Below, piece after piece: positions 28,408 through 40,850 of a stretch of DNA of 64,000 nt; position 1 is the first letter of the stretch; every line of letters starts with the position of its first letter. The notes beneath the pieces were generated by a model that was not told the DNA's origin, ran no database searches, and saw only the letters and a list, made by a program, of their open reading frames with translations. The stretch spans positions 10,558,501 to 10,622,500 of the forward strand of contig NC_133043.1 in the NCBI RefSeq assembly GCF_048771995.1, read 5' to 3'. Source of the DNA: Taeniopygia guttata (lineage: Eukaryota > Chordata > Aves > Passeriformes > Estrildidae). Made by a program: the position numbers and the translations under genes.

Positions 28408-30609
28408 CACAGGAAAGACACCTCACTGCATCCTTCTGCTTGGCCACTTGAGCTGTCCCTGAAGGGCAGAGGTACAAGAATAGACCCAGGGATTGGTTGG
28501 TCCAGCAGAGCATCAGAACCCAGTTCAGCCTCACCCATCTCTGGATTCTTTGCTTAATCCACATCAACAGCAGAAAGCCTCAAGGTCCAGCCCTTTCTGT
28601 GGCTTTTATCCCAACAAATGTATCCAGTGATTTCCAAATCAAAGACGTAGGCCAGGGAATAAGGGGATGGATACTCAGCTTAACTGCTGTTCTTTGGGTG
28701 CACTCAAATACTAGTTTTTGGAAAGGCTACTTTTGCAGCTCTTTGTGATACTACCAAGAACCTCTGGCATGGGAACAAAAGAAGTGTTGAAGACGCCGGG
28801 GCTGGCTCTGTGAGAGGGCAATTTAAAGAATCATGGACATCTAGTGATAAAGTCTCCACGCTGTGCTATTCTGCTGGCAATTACTGAGGAAGTTTGTTTA
28901 GGATTTAGGCCCAAGAGTTCCTAAGAGAGGTTTGTAAACAGCATGGAAGCTGAGTTTCCTGTTGGTGATAGGAAGATTGACAGCTCACAGCAACCTTTTG
29001 TGTGGCAATGACAAGTGTGATTACTGTGCAGTTCCCCTGCAATGTGATTAGATTGCAATCAGACTGTGGCTCTGCTGGATTTCTTGATGCCTTAATTGAT
29101 GGCCCCAAACCAAATGTCTTTCACCAGAAAGAAAAAACCCTGAAACTTGAATTCCTTGAGACTGAGTAGGTTTAACACCCTCTAGTGCCATTTCATGCTT
29201 GTGGCAAGTGAACCCTCTTTCCTTATGTACTTTGGGTATAACCTATAGAAAGCACTTAAAGATCCAGTGGCAGATTCTGTTTCCTATTTGGATTTAGAGA
29301 ATAAGTATAAATTTATTTTCTCAGTTCCATAAAGTTGTTATGAAGATGAAGCTCCTTTTAGAATTAAAAAGTAGTTGTCGACACTTAAACAACGTGGCTA
29401 CAATCTTGGGTTTATAGAAATCTGAAGGTTGGGTTGCTATCACCAGTGAGACAAAGAATCATTTGGTGCATTAAGTAAGCACTGTAGTTTCTTTCTTCTA
29501 TATAATTTTATAGGTGTGTTGCTCAGACCACATTTCTAAATTTGGAGAATTAATATTTACAGATCATCTACTTTAGTGAAGAGTAAGGCATAATAGGACA
29601 ATGGCTTATATGCACAGTATAATATGTTTAATTGAACAGATGTGAAAAACAAACAACAAAACAAATATTGTCTGAAAAAATAACTGACAAAACTAAATCA
29701 AACTAAATTAATTTAATCAATTAGGAAAAAGTGTCTCATGGAAAGTGTAGCTAATAAGCCCATCTCAGAATTTTTTAAATTATCCAGAAACCTGAGCCAC
29801 AAACTTGTATTTGACAAACACTGCCAAAATGTTCCAACACCATACGGTAAGACTGTGTTAAATAAACACAGCCCTTGCATGAGAAAGTTGGCTACTCATG
29901 CTTCATAAATCAAAAAAGATGATGGAAATATACCAGTATTTAAGAGATGCTAATAAAACATAACAACTTATTTTACCATTCTCCACAAGAAAAAGCAAAC
30001 TCAGAGATGGGAGCTGAGTTCTCTTCTTGGGCCCACAGTCATGATTTCCCTTCAAAAAAAAACCCCAAAAAAACACAGCTGTTTGTTTTTTCCCTTTCTG
30101 GCATCGAGGTTACTCAGTGATCAGGGGGGGAGGCCACTGTGTGGCTGTACATGTTCATTTACAAATAGACTTATAAACCATATAAATGAGCTGATGTTCT
30201 AGCACGTGTTCTTCCTCTGTGGGGAGCCTGGGGTGTTTCTCTACACTTCAAGGCCTTCCATTAGCAGCTGCCAGCTCTGCCACAGGCCCCTCTCTAATCT
30301 CTCATTCCATCATCCCTTTAGGACACTTGTAATGCTTGACGGGACTTTAATACAAAACTTCCCAAGGCAGTTGTTAAATGGTCAGGGTCCCTGCCATGGA
30401 TGGGTCCTGACCATGACACAATTCACATGCTCAGGAATGTAATTTCATGCCATGCATGCTGCTGAACTGCAAGCTTTTGGTTCTGACTTCATGGTACTTA
30501 ATCTCTTCCATGCCAAAAATTGCTTAATAGCATCTCTTATGTTCAGCTGCACGGCTGCACTAGGGAAAGGGAAAACTGTTTCAAGGTGGATAGAAAAAAA
30601 GAAAAATCG

Positions 30610-30637
30610 AATGTGACTGGCTGATGCCAGTCACATT
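30610..30637. repeat. Perfect 12-bp stem-loop with 4-nt loop
   Basis: AATGTGACTGGC, TGAT, GCCAGTCACATT forms a perfect hairpin in the intergenic region. No associated gene or element was recognised. Confidence 0.9.
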
Positions 30638-33600
30638 TTCAGAGTTCCAGCGTTTAACAAAGCCTTGACTCTGGGGATAAGAGCATTGTCCAGCAGAGGA
30701 GGTGACAGAGACGTCAAATCTATCTGCCAGATGTCGGTGTCGTAACTTGTACCGAGGCTCCTTTCTCTTTGTGCACTTGGCCCTGCCGCTGCAACGTGCA
30801 TTTCCCAGCTGGAAAGGCCTCACACACTCCTATTACTGGGAAAAAGAAAACTGCCCAAAGGGATAAAGTACAAAAGGTTTGCCTTTGCTACAGGAAATTG
30901 GAACTGCCAACAGTCTTGCTGAGCTGAGTGCGTCGGCAGAATTAGGGTTTAGCAAGGTATCAGCAGTGGGACAGAAATGGAGGGAAATATTTTCCCAAGT
31001 CAGGCTATTTTCTCTCAAAACCAAGTAGAGCAGAGAAATAAAATCCAATGATCAGAGCTCTTCACAGTCTGGAATTTCATTGCATGAAAAACGCCAAAGT
31101 TGTTCTCATTTTCTTACCTTCCCAAATAAGGATGTAAATCTCAGCCTCAGGAGTTTATCTGTGCATGAATTTAGGTACAGAGCTTTCATACTTGTGCATA
31201 TTTCATTTCAGCAAGATGAAAACCTTTTGTGTTATCCGGCTCTTTCTGATTTTTTTAAAATACAATGCAGCTGAAAATTAAATGTGGTAATCCAATGATT
31301 ACAATTTCCTGTAAAAATGAATAAGCAATAAAATTTACATTTCTGTGAAATGTTTTGACTTAACACGATCATAGTTTTCCAGTGGAAGATTATTCCCTTG
31401 GGGGTTTCTGACCAGCTGTAACTGCAGCATTTGGAATCCATCTGTCATCCCAGGAAATGAAGGATTATCAGAACCATAGGAGCACAACTAAGTGCTTGTT
31501 AAGGCTGAGGGATGCTCTCAGTGGTGGGAGCACCAGGGTGCAGAAGTTTTCCTTTCTCGTTCTTCGCAACTTTAAATCCTTCCTACATCTGAACACAGTG
31601 TTGAATCATTGAATCGATACGTGAATATAAGCGCTCAAACTGTGCCATTAGAAAACAGATAAAACTCCAGTAGATGGCGCTCAAAAATATCCCAAATTTG
31701 TGTCCCCGCCAGGCTGTCAGGACCTCGGTGCCCTGCGCGGGCCTTGGGGAGGCAGCTCTGCCAGCAGCCCTGGGCAGCCTGGCCACCACCACCCTGAGCG
31801 ACTGGGGATGCTCAGAGCTGCAGGGCCTGGAGCAAAGGTGCCTCAGCACTGCTTGGGAGCACAGAAAATACACCAAAACAAGTGGATTAAGAGATCTGGG
31901 TCCTGTAAAAGCACAGCAAAGTTTTGCAGAAGTGTTGGGAATCCGGGCAGTTGTAGAACATGACTTTCCAGGCAGGGGAATGTCTGGCTGCCAGTTCCTG
32001 TGCAGTCTTGTTGTTCAGTAATGGCCAGTTCTGGGGTCACTTTTGAATTTTGTAGCTCTGACTGGAAGGAGCCTGTTGTATTTCAAAGGTTGTTGAGTAG
32101 TAATTCTTCCACAGAAGCACAGTTGGTTTTACCACCACCAGGGGAATGGTTTTTATTGACCATTCTGACCAAAGACCAGAGTGAAAGTTGATACCATCTG
32201 AGTCCCTGGTTGGTGGCCCACGGGAAATGATCTAAGGGCTGGTTCCTCTGCCAGAGGAGCATCAGCCACTCCAGGCTGTGATGCAGCCGCTGCTCCGGGG
32301 GCAATGCTCAGTGTGGAGCCCAGAGCTCCTGGCTGTGCTCTGCTTTGTGCAGAGCAAAAGCAAGCCCCTCACAGAGCCAGGGAAGAGCAGCCTCCCCAGA
32401 CTGCCTGCCAACATGCTTCAGTCCTCCTCTGCCACTTCTCTCTGCTTTAGCATTAGTGTGAGCAAACCACACATGGGCATATGGATTCTCCCTGATTTTT
32501 CTGTCCCATCCTGAGCTCCAGGCTTCATGCTTTCACTTCTGGTCACTTTTTTGTGCCTGTGTCTGTAGTGCCTCTAGTCTTGCTTGGCATGGAGCAGCCC
32601 AGGCTGCAGTGAGGAAGAGGTGGCTGCCCAGAAAAGCCATCTTAGCCCCACTGATGTCCGCACACAGAGGGGCAGGAGACGAGCAAAGCGGTGGCTGTGA
32701 TGTGAATGCCGTGCTCAACACTGATAGTTAGTGTCTGTCACAACACTTGGAGCTGGTGGCAATTGAGGCCACCACACCTAGCATGGCCCAGCTGCTGCGA
32801 TGGAGGAACCTCAGGGCTCTGCCAAGGGAGGAGCAGCTTGTTCTCTAAGTTGTTGGGGTTTTTCTTATAAAAGACTAATAAGGTGTTGGTCCTAGATGCA
32901 TTTAGTCACTCATTTTGCAAGAGCTTAAACATCAGCAATAACTTGATCATCTTTATGGTATTTCACATGAGTTATATCACTAACTTCAGCAGTTTTGCCT
33001 ATGGGGAAAAAAGGGAAAGGGGTGACAGGATGCTTTGCTCCAAGCCTGCATTTCATTAAACTTCTGCAGTACCGCTTTTGCTCCAGATGAGGAAACAATT
33101 TTCTTCCAGACCCAGTCATTAGACTTTCTTGAGAAAACTGAATGGTTAAGAGATCAGGACATTTCTTTACAGGTTCATTTTGCAATCCAGAGTGAAAAGT
33201 CCTTCGCTTGTATGCTAGCAGAGGTTGTTCTTTGAAGCACCATCACTTGGTAGGCAAAGAATGAAATTATCTAGATAGAAGCAAAGCAGAAGTGGCAACA
33301 GAGATGGTCATCCATAGCATAGCCCATGGATTCCAGGGAAATAAGTCTGCTCAGGGGAATCTCAACTAATTCACACGGAGGCCTACTTTGTCTTTCCTGC
33401 TGAGTGAAGCAGCAGATTTGTCTCTGCAGGCAGCGAGGGTGCAGGGCAGAGAACAAAGAGCAGCAGGCAGTGAGAATTGAGACCATCCCTTCCCAGAGCT
33501 CCCTGGGCTGCAGCTCTGTGGCTGGATGTTATTTTAGGGGCTGTGCTCCCTCCAGCCCGGGCTCTGACGCCCGCTCAGCCCGAGGCGTATTCATGTTCAG

Positions 33601-35160
33601 GAATGGGAGGGTCAGGGCCATCGACACACACCAGCATCCTGCTGCCTATTATTTCCTGCCAGCCCTGGCGCTGCACCAAGCCCTAACATGACAGGTGGAT
33701 GGAGTTCACAAGGAAATCATGTCATGGGCCAGTTTTCCAGGAAAGCTGTTAACTCTATTCACAAACCCAGGCCTTCAGATAGAAAGGGAACGTGGCTGAG
33801 AAGAGGCGCTGAAGGGCTCCTCTGCTGTTATTTATGTTTTTGTCACAGATTATCCACTGACATCTCCTGCTGCAGCACAGAAATCTTTACCTCTGCACAG
33901 TGCCTACCTCTTCAAGAGCAGATTGTGGCTGAATGCTTTTTAACTTAAAAAGCCAAGGGGACATTGCCTCTGCAATTCCCACGTGGGCATTCGATGTCAC
34001 TCAGGCTGCAAAAGATGGTAAAAGAATCTGCCTTTTACTGAGCTAAATGGATCCTGGGAAACAGAAAATAAATATGAGGTGAGCATCTAAGACCAGCGTA
34101 AACCTGGGGACTTCAGACATTTTGTAAGAATGAAACTGAGGATAAAGTCCAGGATGTATCAGAAACAAGACTTACATATATTTAAAAGTCTCCATCAACA
34201 AAGCACATTTCCTATCCTTCCATTACTCTACACAGCATCCAACATCTGCAGTTGTATGTTCTCTTTCTTTCTTTTTTTTTTCTGTTTAGAAAATGTAATA
34301 ATTTTTCCATTAGTATAACAAGCACAGAAGAGTTAAGAGGAAAAGCAATCAATCCAAAAGAAGTGTTTTTCAAAATTGCCATGTTTGTTACAAATGCAAA
34401 TTTTAGGATGCACAGAGTCAGGACAATAGGACTCCAACTGGCTGCTCACAAGAGGAAGGATTAGGTCCTGTGTCATGTTAATAGTGACATCAACAACCTG
34501 AATAAAAGCCAAAAATTCAAGTTGATTTTGCAGTTTAAGACCATTGTTCTCCCACATGGTTTAGCCTGTAAGATTTATTCTACACATAGATTTCTGCCAG
34601 AATTTATGGCTTTCACATCATACAGTGCAGTTCTTGATATGTAATGTGCTTCAATATATAAAAGCCCTTAATGACTGGCAAATATTTACATTGATATAGC
34701 TAAAATGTCATACAAGCTACAGGAAAAAAAGCCACTGGAAATATAAAAGCAAAATTATGTCTGTCAATTCTCACAGGTACTGGTGATATCTATGCAAAAT
34801 GATGGCTGCCAATATTGTTCCGTTCTTATTTTGCAGCCCATTGTAAAAACAAATTAGGTGAAACCTGCTAAAAATATGCACCAACTTCCATCTCAGATAT
34901 CAAAGGAGCAGTAACCCTGGATTTGACTCTGGATAAGCAAAGCTGAGGCAGGAATATGGGATATTCCAGAGGGCTTGTTGCTGGCCTGACTCTTCCGGAT
35001 GCTGATGAGACTCTCAGGCCTCTCTTCGTTCCACACTCGAGCTGGCTCCTGTTCCGTGGAGCTGCAGTAATACTGTACCCCTGGTGTGTGGTAACAGGAG
35101 CTCTCCCAAGTGTCCATGGCAGAGAAACTTAATTCTTGACACAAGCCCATGAAACTAACC

Positions 35161-35200
35161 TTTCTTTCTCTCTTTCTCTCTTTTTTTTTTTTTTTTTTTA
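35161..35200 (+). repeat. TTTC/TC polypyrimidine tract plus T20
   Basis: A 20-bp TTTC/TCTC microsatellite runs directly into about twenty Ts. It could be the reverse-complement poly(A) tail of an old retroposon, but no element body was identified beside it. Confidence 0.9.
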
Positions 35201-38200
35201 AACCTGGAAAATTATGGTATTAGAGCCAGAGTCACATAAAAACACAACACGTGAAATGACTGGGAAATTGTAAATTGGGTGTTTTGACTTGAACAAAATC
35301 TAAGCATTGTCATACCGATCTGATTATTCTTTTAAAATACTGTCCCAGGCTATAACTGTCTTTGTGTACAATAGCAATACAGGGTGTAGTTACAGACACA
35401 ATTTCCTGTGCTTAGGTTTTGAAATTATTATTTAAGTTCACTGTAACATTTGCCCGGAGCACCAGCGCAATTCCTCTATTAGATAATTTTCTATCCTTGT
35501 GAGGGCAGTTTTGCTTGTGCAGTGCTGCCAGGGTTTTCAGGAAGAGATAGACAAGAAATTGTGACAATAAAATTTGCATCAGCTCCCACCCAGCCTCTCC
35601 CAGAATTGAAACACCATTTGTGGCATTCAAAGCCTTTTCACACCCGAAGGGAAGGTGTTCTGAACTGGAAAATCACTTTGATCTTCACAGGGTTGCATCC
35701 TTCTGCTCCTCAGATTCCCATGAGAAACACCAAACAGCAATCGTGGAGTTCCAGATGGTTTTGCATTAAAGACTTGGTGCACTGCAGCACCCAGCACCCA
35801 GGCATGAAACTCCAAATGAATCCAGATTAAGTCATGGGGTTCAAAATTTGAAACAGAAATTTTGGTTGGGCTTTAAGGGCTGAAAAGGATGTGTTGTTCC
35901 TGGGTGTGTAGAGAGAGAGGATAATAATGAAAATATCTGAAATAAATAGATTTGCAAGAAGGAAAAAGCATAGACTGCGACACATGGGTAGGATGTCATC
36001 ACTGGTTAGTCAGAAAGGGTGCTGCTACTGCTTCAGACTGGCCCAAAATCAATGCAAATGAATCACAGGATAAAAGTCAGTTCCTAAGACCATGGGAACA
36101 CTTAACACTTTAAAATGTCTTCAACCGCATAAAAATCTCTTCCTGAACTGCTCACAACCTTTGCTTTGCTCCTGCAGGACACCAGGATCAGGTGCTGAAA
36201 TTCTTCCCCATAAAATGACTGGTTTGCTCCTCTGAATAAAGGACAAACAAGCCTGACTTCATGCACAGCCTTTCATTTGCTTCTTGGTATGAATACACTT
36301 GTGCATGGACCTCATCTCTGAAGGACACAGGTGATGCTGCTGAGCTCCCAGAGGCCTCCCAGCCTGTCCAGTGAGGTGGTACTGCAGGAGAGCACGGTGT
36401 GCCCGAAGCTTTGCTGTGCCAGGGATCACAGCCAGGTCACTGCAATGTGCCTGTCTCTGCACACAGACTGGGTAATGCCCAGGAGCCCACAACTACCAAG
36501 GCAGAGGGTGCTCCAGGAACTCTGCCGTGTCCTTGCCTATGCACTGCAAAAGTCAAAGAGGGCAGAGATAAGGAAAGGGAAATCATCTCTAGTAGTAGCA
36601 GAGCAATTCTTACTCACTCCTATTTACCCTTCCTGAAAAAAAAAAAACCAAACAAAACTGCTCCAAAACCCCCATTGTCTCCATTCCACTGAGTTTGGCT
36701 TTTCTTTTCTGACTTGGAGCTGAGCCTCACCTGGTACCTCTCCCTTCCTTTCACAGCAAGCTCAGCTGGACCACAGTGACGGCCAAAGGAGGACCCCTGT
36801 GTGGGAAGGACTTCTGGAGAGGGCAGTGGGCAGCTCCTGCTCCGGGCTCAGCCTGGGAACCACAGAGCCAAACTGCCATACACTTAGTGGAAATCACTGC
36901 ATCTCTACAGCCCCTGCAGTCCTCTCCTCAGCAGCCCCCAAAATTCCACTGAGGAAAAAAGGAATGGGAAGGGGAAAGAAGGAGCCAGAAAAACTATTGT
37001 GTTCCCAGGGAGGGAAAAAGATGAACAGCTCTATTTAGCTTCTCCAGCTTTGCTGATGTCAATCACTTCTCTCATTTTAAACAGGAAAGACACCACTTTA
37101 GTCCACCTGTTCCATTATTTATCATGCTATGCATTTCCCATGAATTGTCACTCATGCAAAACCTGTACATCGTAAGGGGACACCCTAATATTTTTAATGA
37201 CCTTAAGCAAAGTGATTGACACTAGACACCGGTGTCAGATGTTCTGGTGACGCAACATGTTCTCCTAGCAGCAGGAAAGCTTCCTGCCGTGATTAAGTGA
37301 GGGCTATGGAAGTGCTAAAATGTGTTGTCAGCTTTCCTCTGATGCAAGTGATTTTATTATAGCGTCTGGTAACCATGGAGTGTGGCAACGCAAATACTGA
37401 CCCCAAACATCCCCTCCTGCACATATAGCTCGCTCTATTTAAAACACAAGGTGCAGTTTGCAAATCCAGGGATAAGTTATGGATGAAACAAGCTTAAACC
37501 ATGGAGGGCAGAGGAAATGGTGGCACATAAGCCAGAATTCCTGGGTGTTTTCAGCAGGAGAAGTATAGGGATCCAGGATGAGCTGCAGAAGAAACCCCCT
37601 GCAGGACCTCTTTGGCAGGTGGGCTCTGCAGCAGCATCACCAAAACTGTCCCAGCTGCCAGAGGCTCTGAGGGCAAAAAGAAGACACAGGCCTGTCTCAT
37701 CTTGGTAGTGGAAAGCAAAAATCATACCCAGCCCCTCTGAGCCTGGAGAAAGTAAGGGGGAAAATAAAGGAGAGAAAAAATAGAAAGAGGGCTCCATGCA
37801 GCCCCTCTGCCTTCTCATACACACCAGGGTGGAAACCTGTGACTCAGCTCAGCACCACTTGTCCTTCCAGAAGGAGAAATCATGTTCTGGTTTGCTTCGA
37901 TTTGGGACAAGCCTCTCAATAATCCATTAACTGAGAAAAGTTGGAAGACCTCTACAACACGAGAGTTACAGAATCAACACCCAGCCACAAGCAGGGGACA
38001 CCTGGCACCTGCTTTTCATGAAGATTTGTAATCCCAAAGCTCAGTCAGCAAACACTACACATAGCTTTGCTTCCACAAGGTATTATTAATAGTTATGTCT
38101 CAAACTGATGTGACAGTGAGTGTCTGCAAAACCGTCTGCTATGATTTTTCAATAACAGAGTTGTTAATCAAGCTGCAGAGGGCTGGACTACCAAACCAAA

Positions 38201-38384
38201 GTCCACAAGCTGCAGAGGTTTTTGTAAGAGATCAGCAGTACATGTGTTCACAGTTATTGTCACAGGGGTTGTTCTACATAAACAGAAATATAAAGCAGTG
38301 AGAGTTGAAGATACAAGTTATCTTGATAGCAATAAAGAAATATTTTCTGAAAGTCTAGCAGCACTGGATATTATTTTCATGAAA

Positions 38385-38390
38385 TTTATT
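38385..38390 (-). terminator. TMEM100: Candidate poly(A) signal of TMEM100 (AATAAA)
   Basis: The plus strand reads TTTATT, giving AATAAA on the minus strand about 750 nt past the TMEM100 stop. It is the first canonical hexamer in that direction. ATTAAA copies nearby could also be used. Confidence 0.45.
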
Positions 38391-38667
38391 TTTTAATTTT
38401 ATAGCAAAATAATCAAAAGTGCTAAACCTGACCACTTTAATTTACAAAAAAGTCTCATGTTTTAAGCTATGATCATACCTCGTTATTTAGGTTAAACAAC
38501 ATAATTATACATTTCTACTGATTTCTATTCAATAGTGAAACAAAATCAATATTAGTTGGTTTAAAAAAGGGGGAAAGTACCACAGGTATTGGGAGGGGGA
38601 AGTTACATAAAATATAAGAATCATAAGAATCAGCTTATTAAGAAATTTGCAATGTGCTCTTATTGCC

Positions 38668-38693
38668 TTTTTTTTTTTTTTTTTTTTTTTTTT
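38668..38693 (+). repeat. T26 homopolymer within the TMEM100 3' UTR
   Basis: Twenty-six consecutive T residues appear on the plus strand. They are an internal A26 in the TMEM100 transcript, about 0.45 kb after the stop codon. Confidence 0.9.
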
Positions 38694-39139
38694 AGCTACA
38701 GTTTAAGTCTCAGATACTCTGGCCATAAGCCTGTAGTCACTTCAAATGCTATGATTTCTCCCTTGGTCAAATGTCAGTGTTTTAAGGAGACCTCTGGCAT
38801 TTCAAGTCAATTCAAATTATTTTCTCAGTTCCCGCTCGGTCCCCTTCCAACACGATCAGCATGTTGGAGAACGCAGTTAGGATGGTTGCAGCTATGTGAC
38901 GCAGTTTTCTGTGAAGGAAAAATGGGTTTTCCTCTGTCTTGGAAAAAGCCACTACCAAGTCTGCAGTAAGAAATATATTGAGAGCACTTGTGGAGTTGCT
39001 ACAAGTATTTCTTAATCCATTCCATTCTCATTTCAGTTTGTTTCCACAGTTAAATTAAAACCTGCAGTCTCTCCTACTGATAGATAGCCAAGTTGACTTA
39101 CAAAGTTCTGCCTTCTGTCCAGCCTCCTCTTGGCTGCCT

Positions 39140-39544
39140 CTAACCGAACAAGGTTCGCTGGTTTGCCACGAGCGCTGTCTGGCTCTCCCGCCTCTTTGCT
39201 TTCTTCTTGTGCTGCCTGATCTTCCAGCACACGGCGCTGGAAGCCAGCAGAAGGAGTCCTGAGGACAGGAGGACCAGCCCAAAGACGGAGATGATGGATC
39301 CATGGGAGTTGAAGATGTATGCCACGGCAGTGACCACGATGCCAGCTATCAGGATGACCACGCCGAAGGGAATGGTGCAGCGGTAGCAGGAGAGCTCTGC
39401 TCCCCCCGTGGCCGCTGTCAGCTGGCACTCACTGACCAGAGGAATGGTGGTTATCACACAGTCATTGTTGTTACTCTTCTCTGGGGGTGCAGAGTCAGGG
39501 TGCTTTGGGGTGCCCAGGATCTCTTTGATAGGTTCGTTTGTCAT
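39140..39544 (-). CDS. TMEM100: TMEM100, transmembrane protein 100 (complete, 134 aa)
   Basis: The frame encodes a 134-residue two-pass membrane protein, the same length as human TMEM100 and readily alignable to it. Shared landmarks are the N-terminal EPIKEIL, the ATGGAELSCYRC block before the first membrane span (about residues 57-77), FNSHGSIIS between the spans, the second span (about 84-106), and the basic tail ending KKAKRRESQTALVANQR. TMEM100 is known as a BMP9/BMP10-ALK1 target needed for arterial endothelial differentiation, and as a modulator of the TRPA1-TRPV1 complex in sensory neurons. The ATG at 39544 is chosen because it starts the conserved EPIKEIL segment and has A at -3. The frame stays open upstream to a splice acceptor (exon begins at 39606), so an N-terminally extended isoform is possible. 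The coding region is uninterrupted in a single exon, as in mammals. Identification is near certain; expression is inferred. Confidence 0.97.
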   Translation of the reverse strand: MTNEPIKEILGTPKHPDSAPPEKSNNNDCVITTIPLVSECQLTAATGGAELSCYRCTIPFGVVILIAGIVVTAVAYIFNSHGSIISVFGLVLLSSGLLLLASSAVCWKIRQHKKKAKRRESQTALVANQRTLFG

Positions 39545-40700
39545 CTTGATTGTCTTGACTTGGCCCGTTCTTAGGCTAGAGCAGGCTCTGCTGGGCACGT
39601 GCTGCACTGTGGAGAGAAGAGCATGAGTTCAACCAATAATTGCCAATTATTTGTAAGACAAATGGGGACACAGAAGTATCCTCTTGGGATCACCAACAAC
39701 CAGACATTCAGACCTCACGAGGATTTATGCACAAGATCAACAGTGACGTGACTGATTGTAAAGGATCCGAACCACTTCCTACAGTATTCAACAATATATA
39801 TGTAAGTTCTGGAAATAACAGGAGTCGCAGACCAAGACAAACATCAACATTAAAATGTTGCGGTTCAAATCCTACCTTAAGTTACATCCTAAAGTCAGTA
39901 TTTCTGTACATAATTTAGATTTCAATGGCATTACCTTTTCTCACAAAGAGGTGAGGTTCACACACTGTTTTGATTTTTGCTCACACACTTTTCACACAGT
40001 TTCTTTATACACCTACGCACAACACATTACACAGACTTGCTCCACTGCATATCACAATAACATGATCAAGTACCAGCCCAGCAAAAACCAGGATGAACAG
40101 CGAGCTCTTTCTCAGTGCAAGTGCTACTTAGGGAAAAAATTCAAATGGTCATGGCAAGATGTAGATGTGGGGGGAGTGGGGATGCAAACAGATTCCCACA
40201 CTCGGCTCAGCTCAAGGCCTGTGAACCTCCAGTTACAGGAATATCAATGCCAGACTGACAGCTTGCTATTTACACTGGCTTCATGCAAAAGCAATGGGTC
40301 TCTTGCAAATCCATGAAATGACATCCCTGTAACTGTGGGAGGGGGATTTGCCATCATATTCACTGATCTCAGATACAGCAGGTTGTTTCCCCCTGTTTCC
40401 AGACTGTAAACACACTCAGTCCTGACAGCATGCACAGTTTGACTGCATCTGCACAGGACACAGAGACCTTCTGGCTCTGGGCCCTGGGAACAATCAGAGT
40501 CCCCCTGCCCAGAGCAAGAGGAGCCCGTGGCTCTCCAGCAGCCCAGGCTGCCATGGCAGAGCTCAGCCTTGCCTCCAGGGCTCTGTTGGTGTGGGGTCAC
40601 TCTGGGGCCTGCAGGGAGCTCTGCCCTCACCAAGGCTGCCACGGATGTGCTGTCCTGGACCCAGCTCCGTGCACCCCAACTCACACTCCAGAGACTGGGC

Positions 40701-40850
40701 ACTGGGAACCACTGGGAACCACTGGGAACCACTGGGAACCACTGGGAGCCACTGGGAACCACTGGGAACCACTGGGAACCACGGGGGACCACTGGGAACC
40801 ACTGGGAACCACTGGGAGCCACTGGGAACCACTGGGAACCACTGGGAACC
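40701..40850 (+). repeat. 15-copy 10-bp tandem array (ACTGGGAACC)
   Basis: Exactly fifteen 10-bp units run from 40701 to 40850. Twelve are ACTGGGAACC; the variants are ACTGGGAGCC (40741-40750 and 40811-40820) and ACGGGGGACC (40781-40790). The array lies in the TMEM100 5' intron. Several frames on both strands stay open across it because 30 nt of repeat contain no stop; these are not genes. Confidence 0.97.

Larger units (their letters stand above)
20201..38359. other. Gene-free intergenic DNA downstream of TMEM100
   Basis: There are no recognisable exons. Supported contents are an A/G-rich tract near 21.86 kb, an A19 run, an 8-bp AT microsatellite, two small palindromes (28.4 and 30.6 kb) and a polypyrimidine tract at 35.16 kb. 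The long AT-rich stretch 28.9-30.0 kb looks unique. In human the corresponding interval is a large gene desert, consistent with this. Confidence 0.6.
38360..39139 (-). other. TMEM100: TMEM100 3' untranslated region (approximate)
   Basis: This is the stretch downstream of the TMEM100 stop on the minus strand. The first canonical AATAAA on that strand is at 38390-38385, so cleavage is expected near 38360-38375. ATTAAA variants occur slightly earlier. A 26-nt T run at 38668-38693 becomes an internal A tract in the transcript. The 3' end is inferred from the signal only. Confidence 0.55.

Noticed and set aside
31767-31790. CR1-like GGGCAGCCTGGCC segment
   Set aside because: Only a short match in GC-rich DNA; the neighbouring CR1 landmarks are absent.
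1-38359. MMD exons or another syntenic gene in the left part
   Set aside because: MMD was expected to lie on this side from human synteny, but none of its conserved segments appear in any frame, so it lies outside the window.
39855-40316. 153-codon plus-strand frame in the TMEM100 intron
   Set aside because: It is a chance frame with low-information composition. There is no homologue I recognise and it is antisense to an established intron.
40701-40850. CRISPR-like regular array
   Set aside because: The units are directly adjacent 10-mers without spacers, in a vertebrate nuclear context. It is a minisatellite.
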